Below are positions 1 through 6,709 of a stretch of 9,145 nt of DNA, piece by piece. The position numbers were made by a program, and so were the translations under genes. The stretch lies in assembly GCA_910587835.1 (NCBI GenBank), contig CAJUNQ010000104.1, forward strand, positions 1-9,145, written 5' to 3'. Under the pieces are notes generated by a model that did no database searches, was not told where the DNA came from, and saw only the letters and a list, made by a program, of their open reading frames with translations. Numbering within the stretch: the stretch's first letter is position 1; every line of letters begins with the position of its first letter. The stretch is from an uncultured Oscillospiraceae bacterium. GTDB taxonomy: Bacteria > Bacillota > Clostridia > Oscillospirales > Acutalibacteraceae.

Positions 1-16
1 AACGCCGTCTTTTTAC

Positions 17-124
17 CCAGAAGCAGCCATCTCCTGCGTCGAAAATCCTCGTAATACGCAAGTATTGGCGTAGTTAGCGTAGCTAACTACAGCGGTTCTT
101 CTCCTTGAAGCTGACCGCTTCTGG
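17..124. repeat. Hairpin-rich intergenic repeat element
   Basis: This non-coding stretch is a chain of inverted repeats. An outer pair, CCAGAAGC at 17-24 and GCTTCTGG at 117-124, encloses three hairpins: AATAC/GTATT (53-57 with 62-66), GTAGTTAGC/GCTAACTAC (70-78 with 82-90, 3-nt loop, perfect), and a stem of GCGGTT-CTTC (92-101) with GAAG-CT-GACCGC (107-118). The outer repeats sit next to T-rich (11-14) and A-rich (127-130) sequence. The architecture fits a REP or MITE-like dispersed element. It resembles intergenic repeats I recall from clostridial genomes, but only one copy is visible here, so repetitiveness is not shown. The ORF opened at 176 just downstream has no recognisable protein. 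Nothing supportable lies at 131-273. Confidence 0.5.
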
Positions 125-273
125 TCAAAATTCCGTCATTTCCTCTATTTTCAAACAAGCCCTAGTCGAAAAGAGATGTTCTTCCTCTTTGGGACGGGGG
201 CATGGGAGGACGTTTGTTATAACGCCTCACTTTGGAGGCTCCTTCTGGAAGAGGTCCCTTTCACGGATTTTAA

Positions 274-358
274 TGTAGGGGCGGATGTGATCCGCCTGGT
301 TCGTGGACGTACCGGGACCCTGGGAGAGACGGGCGGACGCGCGGGCCCTGCCCCTACA
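274..358. repeat. Inverted-repeat element with TGTAGGGGC ends
   Basis: A short element is bounded by perfect 9-bp terminal inverted repeats, TGTAGGGGC at 274-282 and GCCCCTACA at 350-358. Directly inside the left end lies a second perfect palindrome, GCGGAT (281-286) and ATCCGC (290-295) around a 3-nt loop. It is 85 bp long, GC-rich and encodes nothing convincing. The ends resemble those of small non-autonomous elements common in Oscillospiraceae intergenic regions, which is recollection and not a search result. It lies about 60 bp upstream of the T-box promoter, which begins in AT-rich DNA after 370. Confidence 0.5.
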
Positions 359-417
359 AGGCCTCTGGATGGGAATCATAATATAATACGCGGTAGGCCC
401 TCCTGGAAAATTGCCGC

Positions 418-446
418 TTGACAATTAGCCGCCGCCGGGTTATAAT
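418..446 (+). promoter_or_regulatory. Consensus housekeeping promoter for the T-box/trpB2 unit
   Basis: TTGACA at 418-423 and TATAAT at 441-446 are separated by exactly 17 bp, a perfect match to the SigA/sigma-70 consensus. Transcription should start near 452-454, just before the T-box leader. The strength of the match implies high constitutive initiation, with control exercised at the attenuator downstream. Confidence 0.9.
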
Positions 447-452
447 GTCAGT

Positions 453-753
453 ATAAACCTGTGAGAAAGTGTGAGTAGACTGGAACACGGCTGCAAAGAG
501 AGCCGCCGTTTGGTGCAAGTGCGGACGGCCGTGTCTGGTTGAATGGGCTTTTGAGGGTGACCCCAACAGCGGATTTTTCCGCCCAGTAGGCGAGCCGGAG
601 CGGCGCTCCGTTACCAAAGCCGCCCGTAGTTGGTTTGCGGGAACGAGTGGGCGCGTTGCGCGTCAAGCCGGGTGGTACCGCAGGAGCGGAGCTTTTTGTC
701 TCTTATGCCCCTGTCCCAGCAGAAAATTTTCTGCCGGGGCAGGGGCTTTTTGC
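453..753 (+). promoter_or_regulatory. T-box riboswitch leader, probably tRNA-Trp responsive
   Basis: The leader of trpB2 shows T-box landmarks in order. AGTA (474-477) lies at the base of Stem I, with a helix ACACGG (485-490) pairing with CCGTGT (529-534). The AG-bulge AAAGAGAG (495-502) and distal loop TGGTGCAAG (511-519) follow. The GAA of the specifier-loop S-turn is at 541-543. The T-box core GGGTGGTACCGC is at 670-681, followed by an intrinsic terminator at 707-751. T-boxes bind uncharged tRNA: the specifier codon pairs with the anticodon and TGGN with the tRNA 3' end, stabilising an antiterminator. The best specifier candidate is TGG (Trp) at 544-546, immediately after GAA; another TGG lies at 536-538. 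Trp agrees with the gene downstream. The class is certain, the amino acid less so. The variable T-box base is T676, whereas the usual G73 discriminator of tRNA-Trp would favour C, although a G-U wobble is possible. Confidence 0.93.
707..751 (+). terminator. T-box attenuator terminator
   Basis: A long stem of GCCCCTG (707-713), CCC, and a self-complementary apex GCAGAAAATTTTCTGC (719-734 region) closes with GGG and CAGGGGC (740-746). Five T residues follow at 747-751. It lies between the T-box core and the trpB2 ribosome binding site, as expected for the alternative structure formed when charged tRNA prevails. Confidence 0.9.
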
Positions 754-792
754 GCTGCCTGGCTCCGGCTTAACGAAAGGAGTCAGATTATT

Positions 793-2163
793 ATGAGCGA
801 AAACAAAATCCCTTACAAAATCTATTTGGAGGAGAGCGAGCTGCCCACAGCCTGGTATAACCTGCGGGCGGACATGAAGAACAAGCCCGCCCCCCTTTTG
901 AACCCGGAGACCCTGCAGCCCATGACCCCGGAGGAGCTGGGGGTGGTGTTCTGCCAGGAGCTGGTGAAGCAGGAGTTGGACAACGACAGCCCCTTCTTTG
1001 AAATTCCCCGGGAAATCCGGGACTTCTACAAAATGTACCGCCCCGCCCCCCTGGTGCGGGCCTACTGCCTGGAGGAGAAGCTGCAGACCCCGGCGAAGAT
1101 TTACTATAAATTTGAGGGCAACAACACCTCGGGCTCCCACAAGCTGAACTCGGCCATTGCACAGGCCTACTATGCCAAGCAGCAGGGCCTGAAGGGCGTC
1201 ACCACCGAGACCGGGGCGGGGCAGTGGGGCACAGCCCTTAGCATGGCCTGCTCTTATCTGGGGCTGGACTGCAGGGTGTACATGGTCAAGTGCTCTTACG
1301 AGCAGAAGCCCTTCCGCCGGGAGGTGATGAAGGTATACGGCGCGGCGGTGACCCCCTCGCCCTCTGACACCACCCAGGTGGGCCGCAGGATTCTTCAGGA
1401 ATTCCCCGGCACCGGCGGCTCGCTGGGCTGCGCCATCAGCGAGGCGGTGGAGGCGGCGACCTCTACCCCCGGCTACCGGTATGTGCTGGGCAGTGTGCTC
1501 AACCAGGTTATGCTGCACCAGTCGGTGATTGGCCTGGAGGCCAAGGCGGCGATGGATAAATATGGGGTGAAGCCGGATATTATTATCGGCTGCGCAGGGG
1601 GCGGCAGCAACCTGGGCGGACTGATTGCCCCCTTTATGGGCGAAAAGCTTCGGGGAGAGGCGGACTACCGGATTATTGCCGTGGAGCCTGCCAGCTGCCC
1701 CAGCTTTACCCGGGGCGAGTATAAATATGATTATTGCGACACAGGGATGGTGTGCCCTCTGGCAAAAATGTACACCCTGGGCAGCAGCTTTATGCCCAGC
1801 GCCGACCATGCGGGGGGCCTGCGGTTCCACGGCATGAGCAGCGTGCTCAGCCAGCTGTATGCCGACGGGCTGATGGAGGCGGTTTCTGTCAAGCAGACCG
1901 AGGTGTTCCAGGCAGCGGAGGACTTTGCCCGGGTGGAGGGAATCCTGCCCGCGCCGGAGAGCAGCCACGCCATTCTGGCCGCGGTGAACGAGGCCATGCG
2001 CTGCAAGGAGACCGGGGAGGAGAAGACCATTCTCTTTGGCCTGACGGGCACCGGCTATTTTGACCTGGTGGCTTATGAGAAGTTCCATAAGGGGGAGATG
2101 AAGGACTCTGTCCCTGCTGACGAGGACATCCGCCGGTCGCTGGATAAGCTGCCTAAGGTGTGA
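793..2163 (+). CDS. trpB: TrpB2-type tryptophan synthase beta chain (PLP enzyme)
   Basis: This 456-residue protein belongs to the TrpB2 branch of tryptophan synthase beta subunits, PLP enzymes that condense indole with L-serine to make tryptophan. Visible motifs are the PLP-lysine segment GNNTSGSHKLNSA (Lys117), the ETGAGQWG active-site loop with Glu139, and the phosphate-binding loop GCAGGGSN (266-273). Tryptophan in place of histidine after GAGQ, an N-terminal extension and a length near 450 (TrpB1 is about 400) point to TrpB2. The ATG at 793 follows AAAGGAGT (776-783) at good spacing. No trpA or other trp gene is nearby, which is common for TrpB2 and suggests an indole-salvage or stand-alone role; this is inference. 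A T-box upstream probably ties expression to tRNA-Trp charging. A long antisense reading frame opposite it is a GC-bias shadow. Confidence 0.93.
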   Translation: MSENKIPYKIYLEESELPTAWYNLRADMKNKPAPLLNPETLQPMTPEELGVVFCQELVKQELDNDSPFFEIPREIRDFYKMYRPAPLVRAYCLEEKLQTPAKIYYKFEGNNTSGSHKLNSAIAQAYYAKQQGLKGVTTETGAGQWGTALSMACSYLGLDCRVYMVKCSYEQKPFRREVMKVYGAAVTPSPSDTTQVGRRILQEFPGTGGSLGCAISEAVEAATSTPGYRYVLGSVLNQVMLHQSVIGLEAKAAMDKYGVKPDIIIGCAGGGSNLGGLIAPFMGEKLRGEADYRIIAVEPASCPSFTRGEYKYDYCDTGMVCPLAKMYTLGSSFMPSADHAGGLRFHGMSSVLSQLYADGLMEAVSVKQTEVFQAAEDFARVEGILPAPESSHAILAAVNEAMRCKETGEEKTILFGLTGTGYFDLVAYEKFHKGEMKDSVPADEDIRRSLDKLPKV

Positions 2164-2197
2164 GGTCATAAGGGTAAAAGCAGCTTCTGGCCGGGAG

Positions 2198-2730
2198 ATG
2201 GTTATACGGCTGGAGAGGCCGGAGGAGCAGGACGCTGTGGACCGGCTGGTGTACACTGCCTTTGCGGACAGCTATGGGGAGGAAACGGACCGGCTGATGC
2301 TCCGTTACTTCACCCAGGCCAGGAGGGAGAGCAGCTTTGTTCCAGAGCTCTCTCTGGTGGCGTTGACAGACAGCGGGGAGATTATGGGTCAGGCAACCCT
2401 GTATGAGACTGATATTGAGACCCCCGCAGGGAAAAACATCCAGCTGGTCCTGTCCCAGAGCGCGGTTCTGCCGGAGTACAGAGGACAGGGCGTGATGGGG
2501 GCTTTGGTGACCCGGGCCATGGACCGTGCAAGAGAGCTAGGGCGCGGTGTTTTTGGGTGGAGACCCCAAGCTGTACGGCCGGTTTGGATTTGCGCCCTCT
2601 TACCGGTATCACATCCACCATGTAAAAAGTGCAGGAGCCCCGGATTATGCCGAAGGCTGCCTGGTGTGTGTTGCGGGAGGGCGCGCTGGACGGGGTGTCG
2701 GGCGCCACTTCCTATGATGCCGGGGAATAA
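2198..2730 (+). pseudogene. Broken GNAT N-acetyltransferase (YhbS/COG3153-like), two frameshifts
   Basis: The first reading frame encodes the N-terminal half of a GNAT acetyltransferase up to ARELG. It includes the acetyl-CoA-binding segment VLPEYRGQGVMGALV (roughly residues 90-105). The homology then jumps to the +1 frame near 2543-2546, giving AVFLGGDPKLYGRFGFAPSYRYH, the family's diagnostic GDPxxYGRFGF block. It jumps +1 again near 2673 to give REGALDGVSGATSYDAGE and stops at TAA 2728-2730. Each shift equals loss of two bases (both sites lie in GCG-rich sequence) or gain of one. Read straight through, the first frame runs on to 2854 with a nonsense tail. GGGAG sits directly against the ATG at 2198, so the start is weak. 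It shares the trpB2 transcript. Sequencing error is an alternative, though all neighbours are intact. Confidence 0.85.
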
Positions 2731-2737
2731 GCGGATG

Positions 2738-2796
2738 GAATTCCAGAAAGAGGAGCAGCGCGCAGCCGCTCCTCCTTTTGGAATTGTAAATTTTTA
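2738..2796 (+). terminator. Intrinsic terminator after the trpB2/GNAT unit
   Basis: A 19-bp imperfect stem pairs 2738-2756 with 2768-2786. It has one mismatch at its base, one G-U pair and one internal mismatch around an 11-nt GC-rich loop. The T-rich run TAAATTTTTA follows. It separates the trpB2 transcript from the next promoter. Confidence 0.75.
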
Positions 2797-2826
2797 TGGA
2801 TTTTGCCCATCGGGCAGTCCAACGCC

Positions 2827-2855
2827 TTGCGAAAAGCAGAAAAATGGGCTATAAT
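2827..2855 (+). promoter_or_regulatory. Promoter for the membrane protein gene
   Basis: TTGCGA (2827-2832) and a perfect TATAAT (2850-2855) are separated by 17 bp, 43 bp upstream of the ATG at 2898 and just after a terminator. This is a good SigA-type promoter with a slightly weakened -35 box. Confidence 0.8.
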
Positions 2856-2897
2856 GTCTGGTAACAATCCAAACAGAACTGGGAGGTGCCAGACCTT

Positions 2898-3650
2898 ATG
2901 GCAAGAGAACGTTATCTGGTGGGCGCGGGAGAGGATACTATCCACTCTGGCGTGATTGAGCTGAAGACGGCAAAGGACAAGCGGGCGAACTGGTGGTACT
3001 ACCACAAGAAGCACCTGTTTGTGGGCATTCTGGTGGGAGCTATTGTGGTGAGCATGATCTACTCCATTGTCAGCAAGGTGGAGCCGGACTATACCATTGG
3101 CATGATCACCTCCTACAGTCTGCCGGGGGCAGTGCAGGAGGAGCTGGAGCAGACCCTGACCGCCTATGCCGACGACCGCAACGGAGACGGCAGGGTGGTG
3201 GTGCAGGTGAACAGCTATGTGTTTGGCAGCGAGACCGCAGACCCCCAGGCAGTGCAGGCCTCTTATGCCCGGTTTGCGGGGGACGTGACCATGGGCAGCT
3301 GCATGATCTACTTTCACGATGAGGCGGGGTTCTCGGCGTTGAGGGGGGACCTGGCGGGGCTTTTTCAGTATAACGATGGGAGCCCCATGCCGGAGGAGGC
3401 CAAGGACTTTGAGAACGCCATGCGGCCTTGGGAGGAGTTTGCGGCCCTGAAGGATTTTAACGGCCAGGGCAGCGAGCTGGTGAACTGGACCCCGGAGATT
3501 GTGCAGGAGCTGTGCAGCCGGCTGCGGGTATCGGTGCGCACGACGGTGGACACGAACCTGGAGGGGGACGAGAAGAAGATGGCCTATTTTGAGGACTCGC
3601 TGGCCCTGTATCAGAGGCTGTTGGAGGGAGAGGCCCTGGCGGCGGAGTAA
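2898..3650 (+). CDS. Single-pass membrane protein of unknown function
   Basis: The protein has 250 residues. A polar, charged N-terminus of about 38 residues (basic near the membrane: YYHKKH) precedes one hydrophobic segment at about 39-59 (LFVGILVGAIVVSMIYSIV). A soluble domain of about 190 residues follows and is probably outside the cell, by the positive-inside rule. That domain carries DRNGDG at 93-98, a D-x-N-x-D-G pattern like an EF-hand/dockerin calcium loop, next to a predicted strand (VVVQVNSYV). I do not recognise a named family, though I recall similar hypothetical proteins in Clostridia. The ATG at 2898 is preferred over an in-frame GTG at 2886 because that GTG overlaps the ribosome binding site GGGAGGT (2881-2887). 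The gene is monocistronic between its own promoter and terminator. Confidence 0.85.
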   Translation: MARERYLVGAGEDTIHSGVIELKTAKDKRANWWYYHKKHLFVGILVGAIVVSMIYSIVSKVEPDYTIGMITSYSLPGAVQEELEQTLTAYADDRNGDGRVVVQVNSYVFGSETADPQAVQASYARFAGDVTMGSCMIYFHDEAGFSALRGDLAGLFQYNDGSPMPEEAKDFENAMRPWEEFAALKDFNGQGSELVNWTPEIVQELCSRLRVSVRTTVDTNLEGDEKKMAYFEDSLALYQRLLEGEALAAE

Positions 3651-3660
3651 ATTGGCCGGG

Positions 3661-3717
3661 GGGCCGGAGGCTTGGCTGCAGCGAGCGCGGACGCGCTGGT
3701 CTTGCGCGGCCCTTTTT
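3661..3717 (+). terminator. Terminator after the membrane protein gene
   Basis: GGGCCG at 3661-3666 pairs with CGGCCC at 3707-3712, and an inner AGCGC/GCGCT hairpin sits between them. Five T residues at 3713-3717 follow directly. It starts 11 nt after the stop codon and insulates leuC from upstream transcription. Confidence 0.75.
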
Positions 3718-3817
3718 GCTGCCGGTAGAGTCAGGGAGAAACCGTTCAGGACATGGGAAGCTTATGTAATCGCATCTGAATATATAAACCTGAGGAAATC
3801 AAAGGAGGAAAACCATC

Positions 3818-5077
3818 ATGGCAATGACAATGACCCAAAAAATTCTCGCGGCCCACGCGGGCCTGGATTCTGTGGAGCCCGGCCAGCTGATTGAGGCGGA
3901 CCTGGACATGGTGCTGGGCAACGACATCACGTCCCCGGTGGCCATCAATGAATTTGAGAAGTGTGGGGCCAGCAGCGTCTTTCACAAGGACAAGATTGCT
4001 CTGGTGCTGGACCATTTTGCCCCCAACAAGGACATCAAAGCGGCCCAGCAGTGCAAGCAGACCCGGCAGTTTGCGGACAAGTATGACATCACCAATTTCT
4101 TTGACGTGGGCCAGATGGGCATTGAGCATGCCCTGCTGCCGGAAAAGGGCCTGGTGGGCCCGGGCGGCGCTATCGTGGGGGCGGACTCCCACACCTGCAC
4201 CTACGGGGCGCTGGGGGCTTTTTCTACCGGTGTGGGCTCAACCGACATGTGTGCGGCCATGATTACGGGCAAGCTGTGGTTTAAGGCGCCCTCGGCCATT
4301 AAGGTGGAGCTGGTGGGCAAGCCTACGGGCTTTGTCTGCGGCAAGGATGTGGTGCTGCATCTGATTGGCGAGATTGGCGTGGACGGGGCTCTGTATCAGT
4401 CTTTGGAATTTACCGGCGAGGGAGTGGCCGCGCTCAGTATGGACGACCGGTTTACTATTGCCAACATGGCCATTGAGGCCGGAGCCAAAAACGGCATCTT
4501 CCCGGTGGACGAGAAGACCCTGGCCTATTGTCAGGACCGCTACCGGGGGGAGGTGAAGGTCTACGAGCCGGACCCGGACGCGGTCTATACCCGCACGGTC
4601 ACCATTGACCTGGGGGCGCTGCGCCCCACAGTCTCCATGCCCCATCTGCCGGAGAATACCCGGAGGATTGAGGAGGTCGGCGATGTGAGGATTGACCAGA
4701 GCGTCATTGGCTCCTGCACCAATGGGCGCATCAGCGACATGCGCATTGCCGCCCAGATTATGAAGGAGAAAAAAGTGGCGAAGAACGTCCGCTGCATTGT
4801 GATTCCCGCCACCCAGGAGGTGTACCTCCAGTGCATCCGGGAGGGCCTGGCGGAGATCTTTGTGAAGGCGGGAGCAGTGTTCAGCACCCCCACCTGCGGG
4901 CCCTGTCTGGGAGGCTATATGGGCATTCTGGCTGAGGGGGAGCGGGCGGTTTCTACCACCAACCGGAACTTTGTGGGCCGCATGGGTCATGTGGACTCTG
5001 AGGTGGTGCTGGCAAGCCCTGCTGTTGCCGCGGCCAGCGCGCTGACCGGGTATCTCACCGACCCGGCCAAGCTGTAA
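3818..5077 (+). CDS. leuC: 3-isopropylmalate dehydratase large subunit LeuC
   Basis: LeuC (419 residues, normal for the short HacA-like bacterial/archaeal form) is the catalytic subunit of isopropylmalate isomerase. With LeuD it interconverts 2- and 3-isopropylmalate in leucine synthesis, using a [4Fe-4S] cluster as an active-site Lewis acid. The three cluster cysteines are visible: Cys300 in VIGSCTNGR, and Cys360 and Cys363 in PTCGPCLGG. The aconitase-family segments GADSHTCTYGALGAFSTGVG (121-140) and NRNFVGRMGH (382-391) are intact. The start has a perfect AAAGGAGG at 3801-3808. Its promoter must lie at 3718-3800 after the upstream terminator, but I find no convincing -35/-10 pair there, and the space is too short for a T-box. 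The stop overlaps the next start as TAATG. The closely related homoaconitase cannot be fully excluded by eye. Confidence 0.95.
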   Translation: MAMTMTQKILAAHAGLDSVEPGQLIEADLDMVLGNDITSPVAINEFEKCGASSVFHKDKIALVLDHFAPNKDIKAAQQCKQTRQFADKYDITNFFDVGQMGIEHALLPEKGLVGPGGAIVGADSHTCTYGALGAFSTGVGSTDMCAAMITGKLWFKAPSAIKVELVGKPTGFVCGKDVVLHLIGEIGVDGALYQSLEFTGEGVAALSMDDRFTIANMAIEAGAKNGIFPVDEKTLAYCQDRYRGEVKVYEPDPDAVYTRTVTIDLGALRPTVSMPHLPENTRRIEEVGDVRIDQSVIGSCTNGRISDMRIAAQIMKEKKVAKNVRCIVIPATQEVYLQCIREGLAEIFVKAGAVFSTPTCGPCLGGYMGILAEGERAVSTTNRNFVGRMGHVDSEVVLASPAVAAASALTGYLTDPAKL

Positions 5078-5940
5078 TGGAGCCCGTAAGAATAGAGACC
5101 GGGCGGCTGCTGCTCCGGCCGCCGGAGCGGGCTGACGCGCCCATTATCCGGGAATTTCTTGCCCAGGAGCATGTGCGCCGCTACAACTGCCTGGGGCAGC
5201 TGCCTGCCATGGAGCAGATGGAGGAGCTGCTGCTCTGTGAGCCGGGAAGCCAGTTCTCACTGGTGCGCAAGGAGGACGGGCAGGTTTTGGGCCATATCGG
5301 CTTGGGTGCGGATGCTTTGCGCTTTCGGGTAAAGTCTCTGTCGCTGGACTACTACCTGGGGGAAGAGTACGCCCGCAGGGGGTACATGTGCGAGGCTTTG
5401 GGCGGGCTGCTGCGGCATCTGTTCCTGCAGGAGGGGGTGGAGGCGGTCAGCGCCCGGGCCTTTGTGGAAAACGCCGCCTCCATGGCCCTGCTGGAGAAGC
5501 TGGGCTTTACCCAGGAGGGGACCTTGCGCCGGGCTGTGCGCACCTATGAGGGTAAATGCTTTGACGACACGGTATTCTCCCTGCTGCGGGAGGAGTATCT
5601 GGCGGCCCATCCCCCTGTGTTGGGGGACGCTGTCGCCATAAAAATGGACCGGCCTATTGGCACAGTCCACCCCAAGCACCCGGATTTGGTCTACCCTATC
5701 AACTATGGATATGTGCCGGGGCTGCTGGCCCCGGACGGGGAGGAGCAGGACGCCTATGTGCTGGGCGTTGACCAGCCGCTGGAAGAATTTACAGGCAGGC
5801 TGATTGCCATCATCCACCGGTTTGACGATGTGGAGGAGAAGTGGGTGCTGGCCCCGGAGGGCATGAGCTTCACCAAAGAGCAGGTGGAGGAAATGACCCA
5901 TTTTCAGGAGCAGTATTATCAGATTGAAGTCAGGATGTGA
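5077..5940 (+). CDS. GNAT acetyltransferase fused to a pyrophosphatase-like domain
   Basis: This is a two-domain, 287-residue protein. Residues 1-175 are a RimJ/RimL-type GNAT (opening RIETGRLLLRPPERAD, acetyl-CoA loop YARRGYMCEA at 98-107, closing ENAASMALLEKLGFTQEG). Residues 186-287 resemble the core of class A inorganic pyrophosphatases: RPIGTVHPKHPDLVYPINYGYVPG is followed by an acidic PDGEEQDAYVLGVD stretch, then GRLIAIIHRFDDVEEKWVLAP. In true pyrophosphatases the acidic stretch is DGDPLD with several metal-binding Asp. Here fewer acids are in place, so hydrolysis of pyrophosphate is uncertain. Short stand-alone versions of this domain occur in Clostridia. The start ATG overlaps the leuC stop by 1 nt with no strong ribosome binding site, which implies translational coupling. 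The acetylation target is unknown. Confidence 0.87.
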   Translation: MEPVRIETGRLLLRPPERADAPIIREFLAQEHVRRYNCLGQLPAMEQMEELLLCEPGSQFSLVRKEDGQVLGHIGLGADALRFRVKSLSLDYYLGEEYARRGYMCEALGGLLRHLFLQEGVEAVSARAFVENAASMALLEKLGFTQEGTLRRAVRTYEGKCFDDTVFSLLREEYLAAHPPVLGDAVAIKMDRPIGTVHPKHPDLVYPINYGYVPGLLAPDGEEQDAYVLGVDQPLEEFTGRLIAIIHRFDDVEEKWVLAPEGMSFTKEQVEEMTHFQEQYYQIEVRM

Positions 5941-5944
5941 TGAT

Positions 5945-6706
5945 ATGGAGCGTTCTTATGTCCCCTGCAAGCCTGACCATATGACCGCCCTGGAACAGGT
6001 CAGCCATGAGGCCATGGTGTTCATGCGGGGGTACTACTGTCTGGACGAGGTGGGGAACGGCAGGGACGAGCTGAAGTTCAAGCAGGGCAAGCGGACCATT
6101 CTTACTGTCTATGTCAAAGAGGACCGGTTTGACTTTATGCTCATCTACGGCAAAAAGGAGAGGGAGGTCTTTGAGGCCCGGCGGGCGGAGTTCCCGCTTT
6201 GGGTATTGGAAATATACGACAATGCCAAGACCTACCACGACGGCAAGTGGATGATGTTTCCCGTGTCTGCCCCGGAACAGCTGGAAGAGCTTAAGCCCCT
6301 GATATTCATAAAGAAAAAGCCCAACCGCAAGCCCTTCCCAAAGGAGGGGGCGGTGTATGGCCAGTGCGGCCAGCGGTGCGACCTGTGCGTCCACTACACA
6401 GGCCAGGATGAGGACCGGCGGCAGAGGATGCTTCCTCTGCTGAACCGCGTGTATGGGGAATTGGACTGGTCTATGCGCTGCGGGGGCTGTGAGAGCGAGA
6501 CCTGTCACTGCAAGGACCAGCTCTGCCCTGCCAAATCCTGCGCCGCGCAGAAGGGGCTGGCCCAGTGCCGGGACTGCGGGGAGCATCCCTGCGTCCGGGC
6601 CACGACCTCAGACCATATGTCCATGATTCATACCGGGACCTATGCCGCAGATGAAATCACTTGGGGGATTTTGCCCTATGTGCCCTGGCAGTATGAGGAG
6701 GAGTAG
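5945..6706 (+). CDS. DUF3788-DUF3795 cysteine-rich protein
   Basis: A 253-residue protein of two parts. The N-terminal half (about 1-135) fits DUF3788, with the typical run from KPDHMTALEQ through KRTILTVYVKEDRFDFMLIYGKKEREVFE to the tail GKWMMFPV...IFIKKKPNRK. The C-terminal half fits DUF3795, a Cys-rich, presumably metal-binding domain with CGQRCDLC, CGGCESETCHCKDQLCPAKSC and CRDCGEHPC clusters. Neither domain has an established biochemical function. The ATG at 5945 is 4 nt after the preceding stop; an in-frame TTG at 5924 inside the upstream gene is less likely. The C-terminal Glu codons double as the ribosome binding site (GAGGAGGAG) of the tautomerase gene. It is placed inside the leuC-leuD operon; a redox or metal role is only a guess from its cysteines. 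Confidence 0.82.
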   Translation: MERSYVPCKPDHMTALEQVSHEAMVFMRGYYCLDEVGNGRDELKFKQGKRTILTVYVKEDRFDFMLIYGKKEREVFEARRAEFPLWVLEIYDNAKTYHDGKWMMFPVSAPEQLEELKPLIFIKKKPNRKPFPKEGAVYGQCGQRCDLCVHYTGQDEDRRQRMLPLLNRVYGELDWSMRCGGCESETCHCKDQLCPAKSCAAQKGLAQCRDCGEHPCVRATTSDHMSMIHTGTYAADEITWGILPYVPWQYEEE

Positions 6707-6709
6707 GAT

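Noticed and set aside
176..421. 81-codon plus-strand ORF in the left intergenic region
   Set aside because: It runs through the 274-358 inverted-repeat element and into the trpB2 promoter, has no ribosome binding site and no recognisable protein.
703..2256. 517-codon open frame on the minus strand opposite trpB2
   Set aside because: It lies antisense to a well-supported TrpB2 gene, has a low-complexity His/Gly/Leu-rich composition typical of GC-bias shadows, and matches no family.
2731..2854. C-terminal extension of the acetyltransferase to 2854 in the first frame
   Set aside because: This frame is a nonsense continuation after the frameshift and reads through the terminator hairpin; the homologous frame stops at 2728-2730.
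3718..3817. Leucine T-box or clear promoter before leuC
   Set aside because: Only 100 nt lie between the terminator and leuC, with no T-box core sequence; TATATAAA-like sequence at 3781-3788 lacks a credible -35 box.
4238..4990. 250-codon minus-strand frame opposite leuC, with similar long antisense frames opposite other leu-operon genes
   Set aside because: These mirror the third-position GC of the real genes and have no ribosome binding site or recognisable domain.
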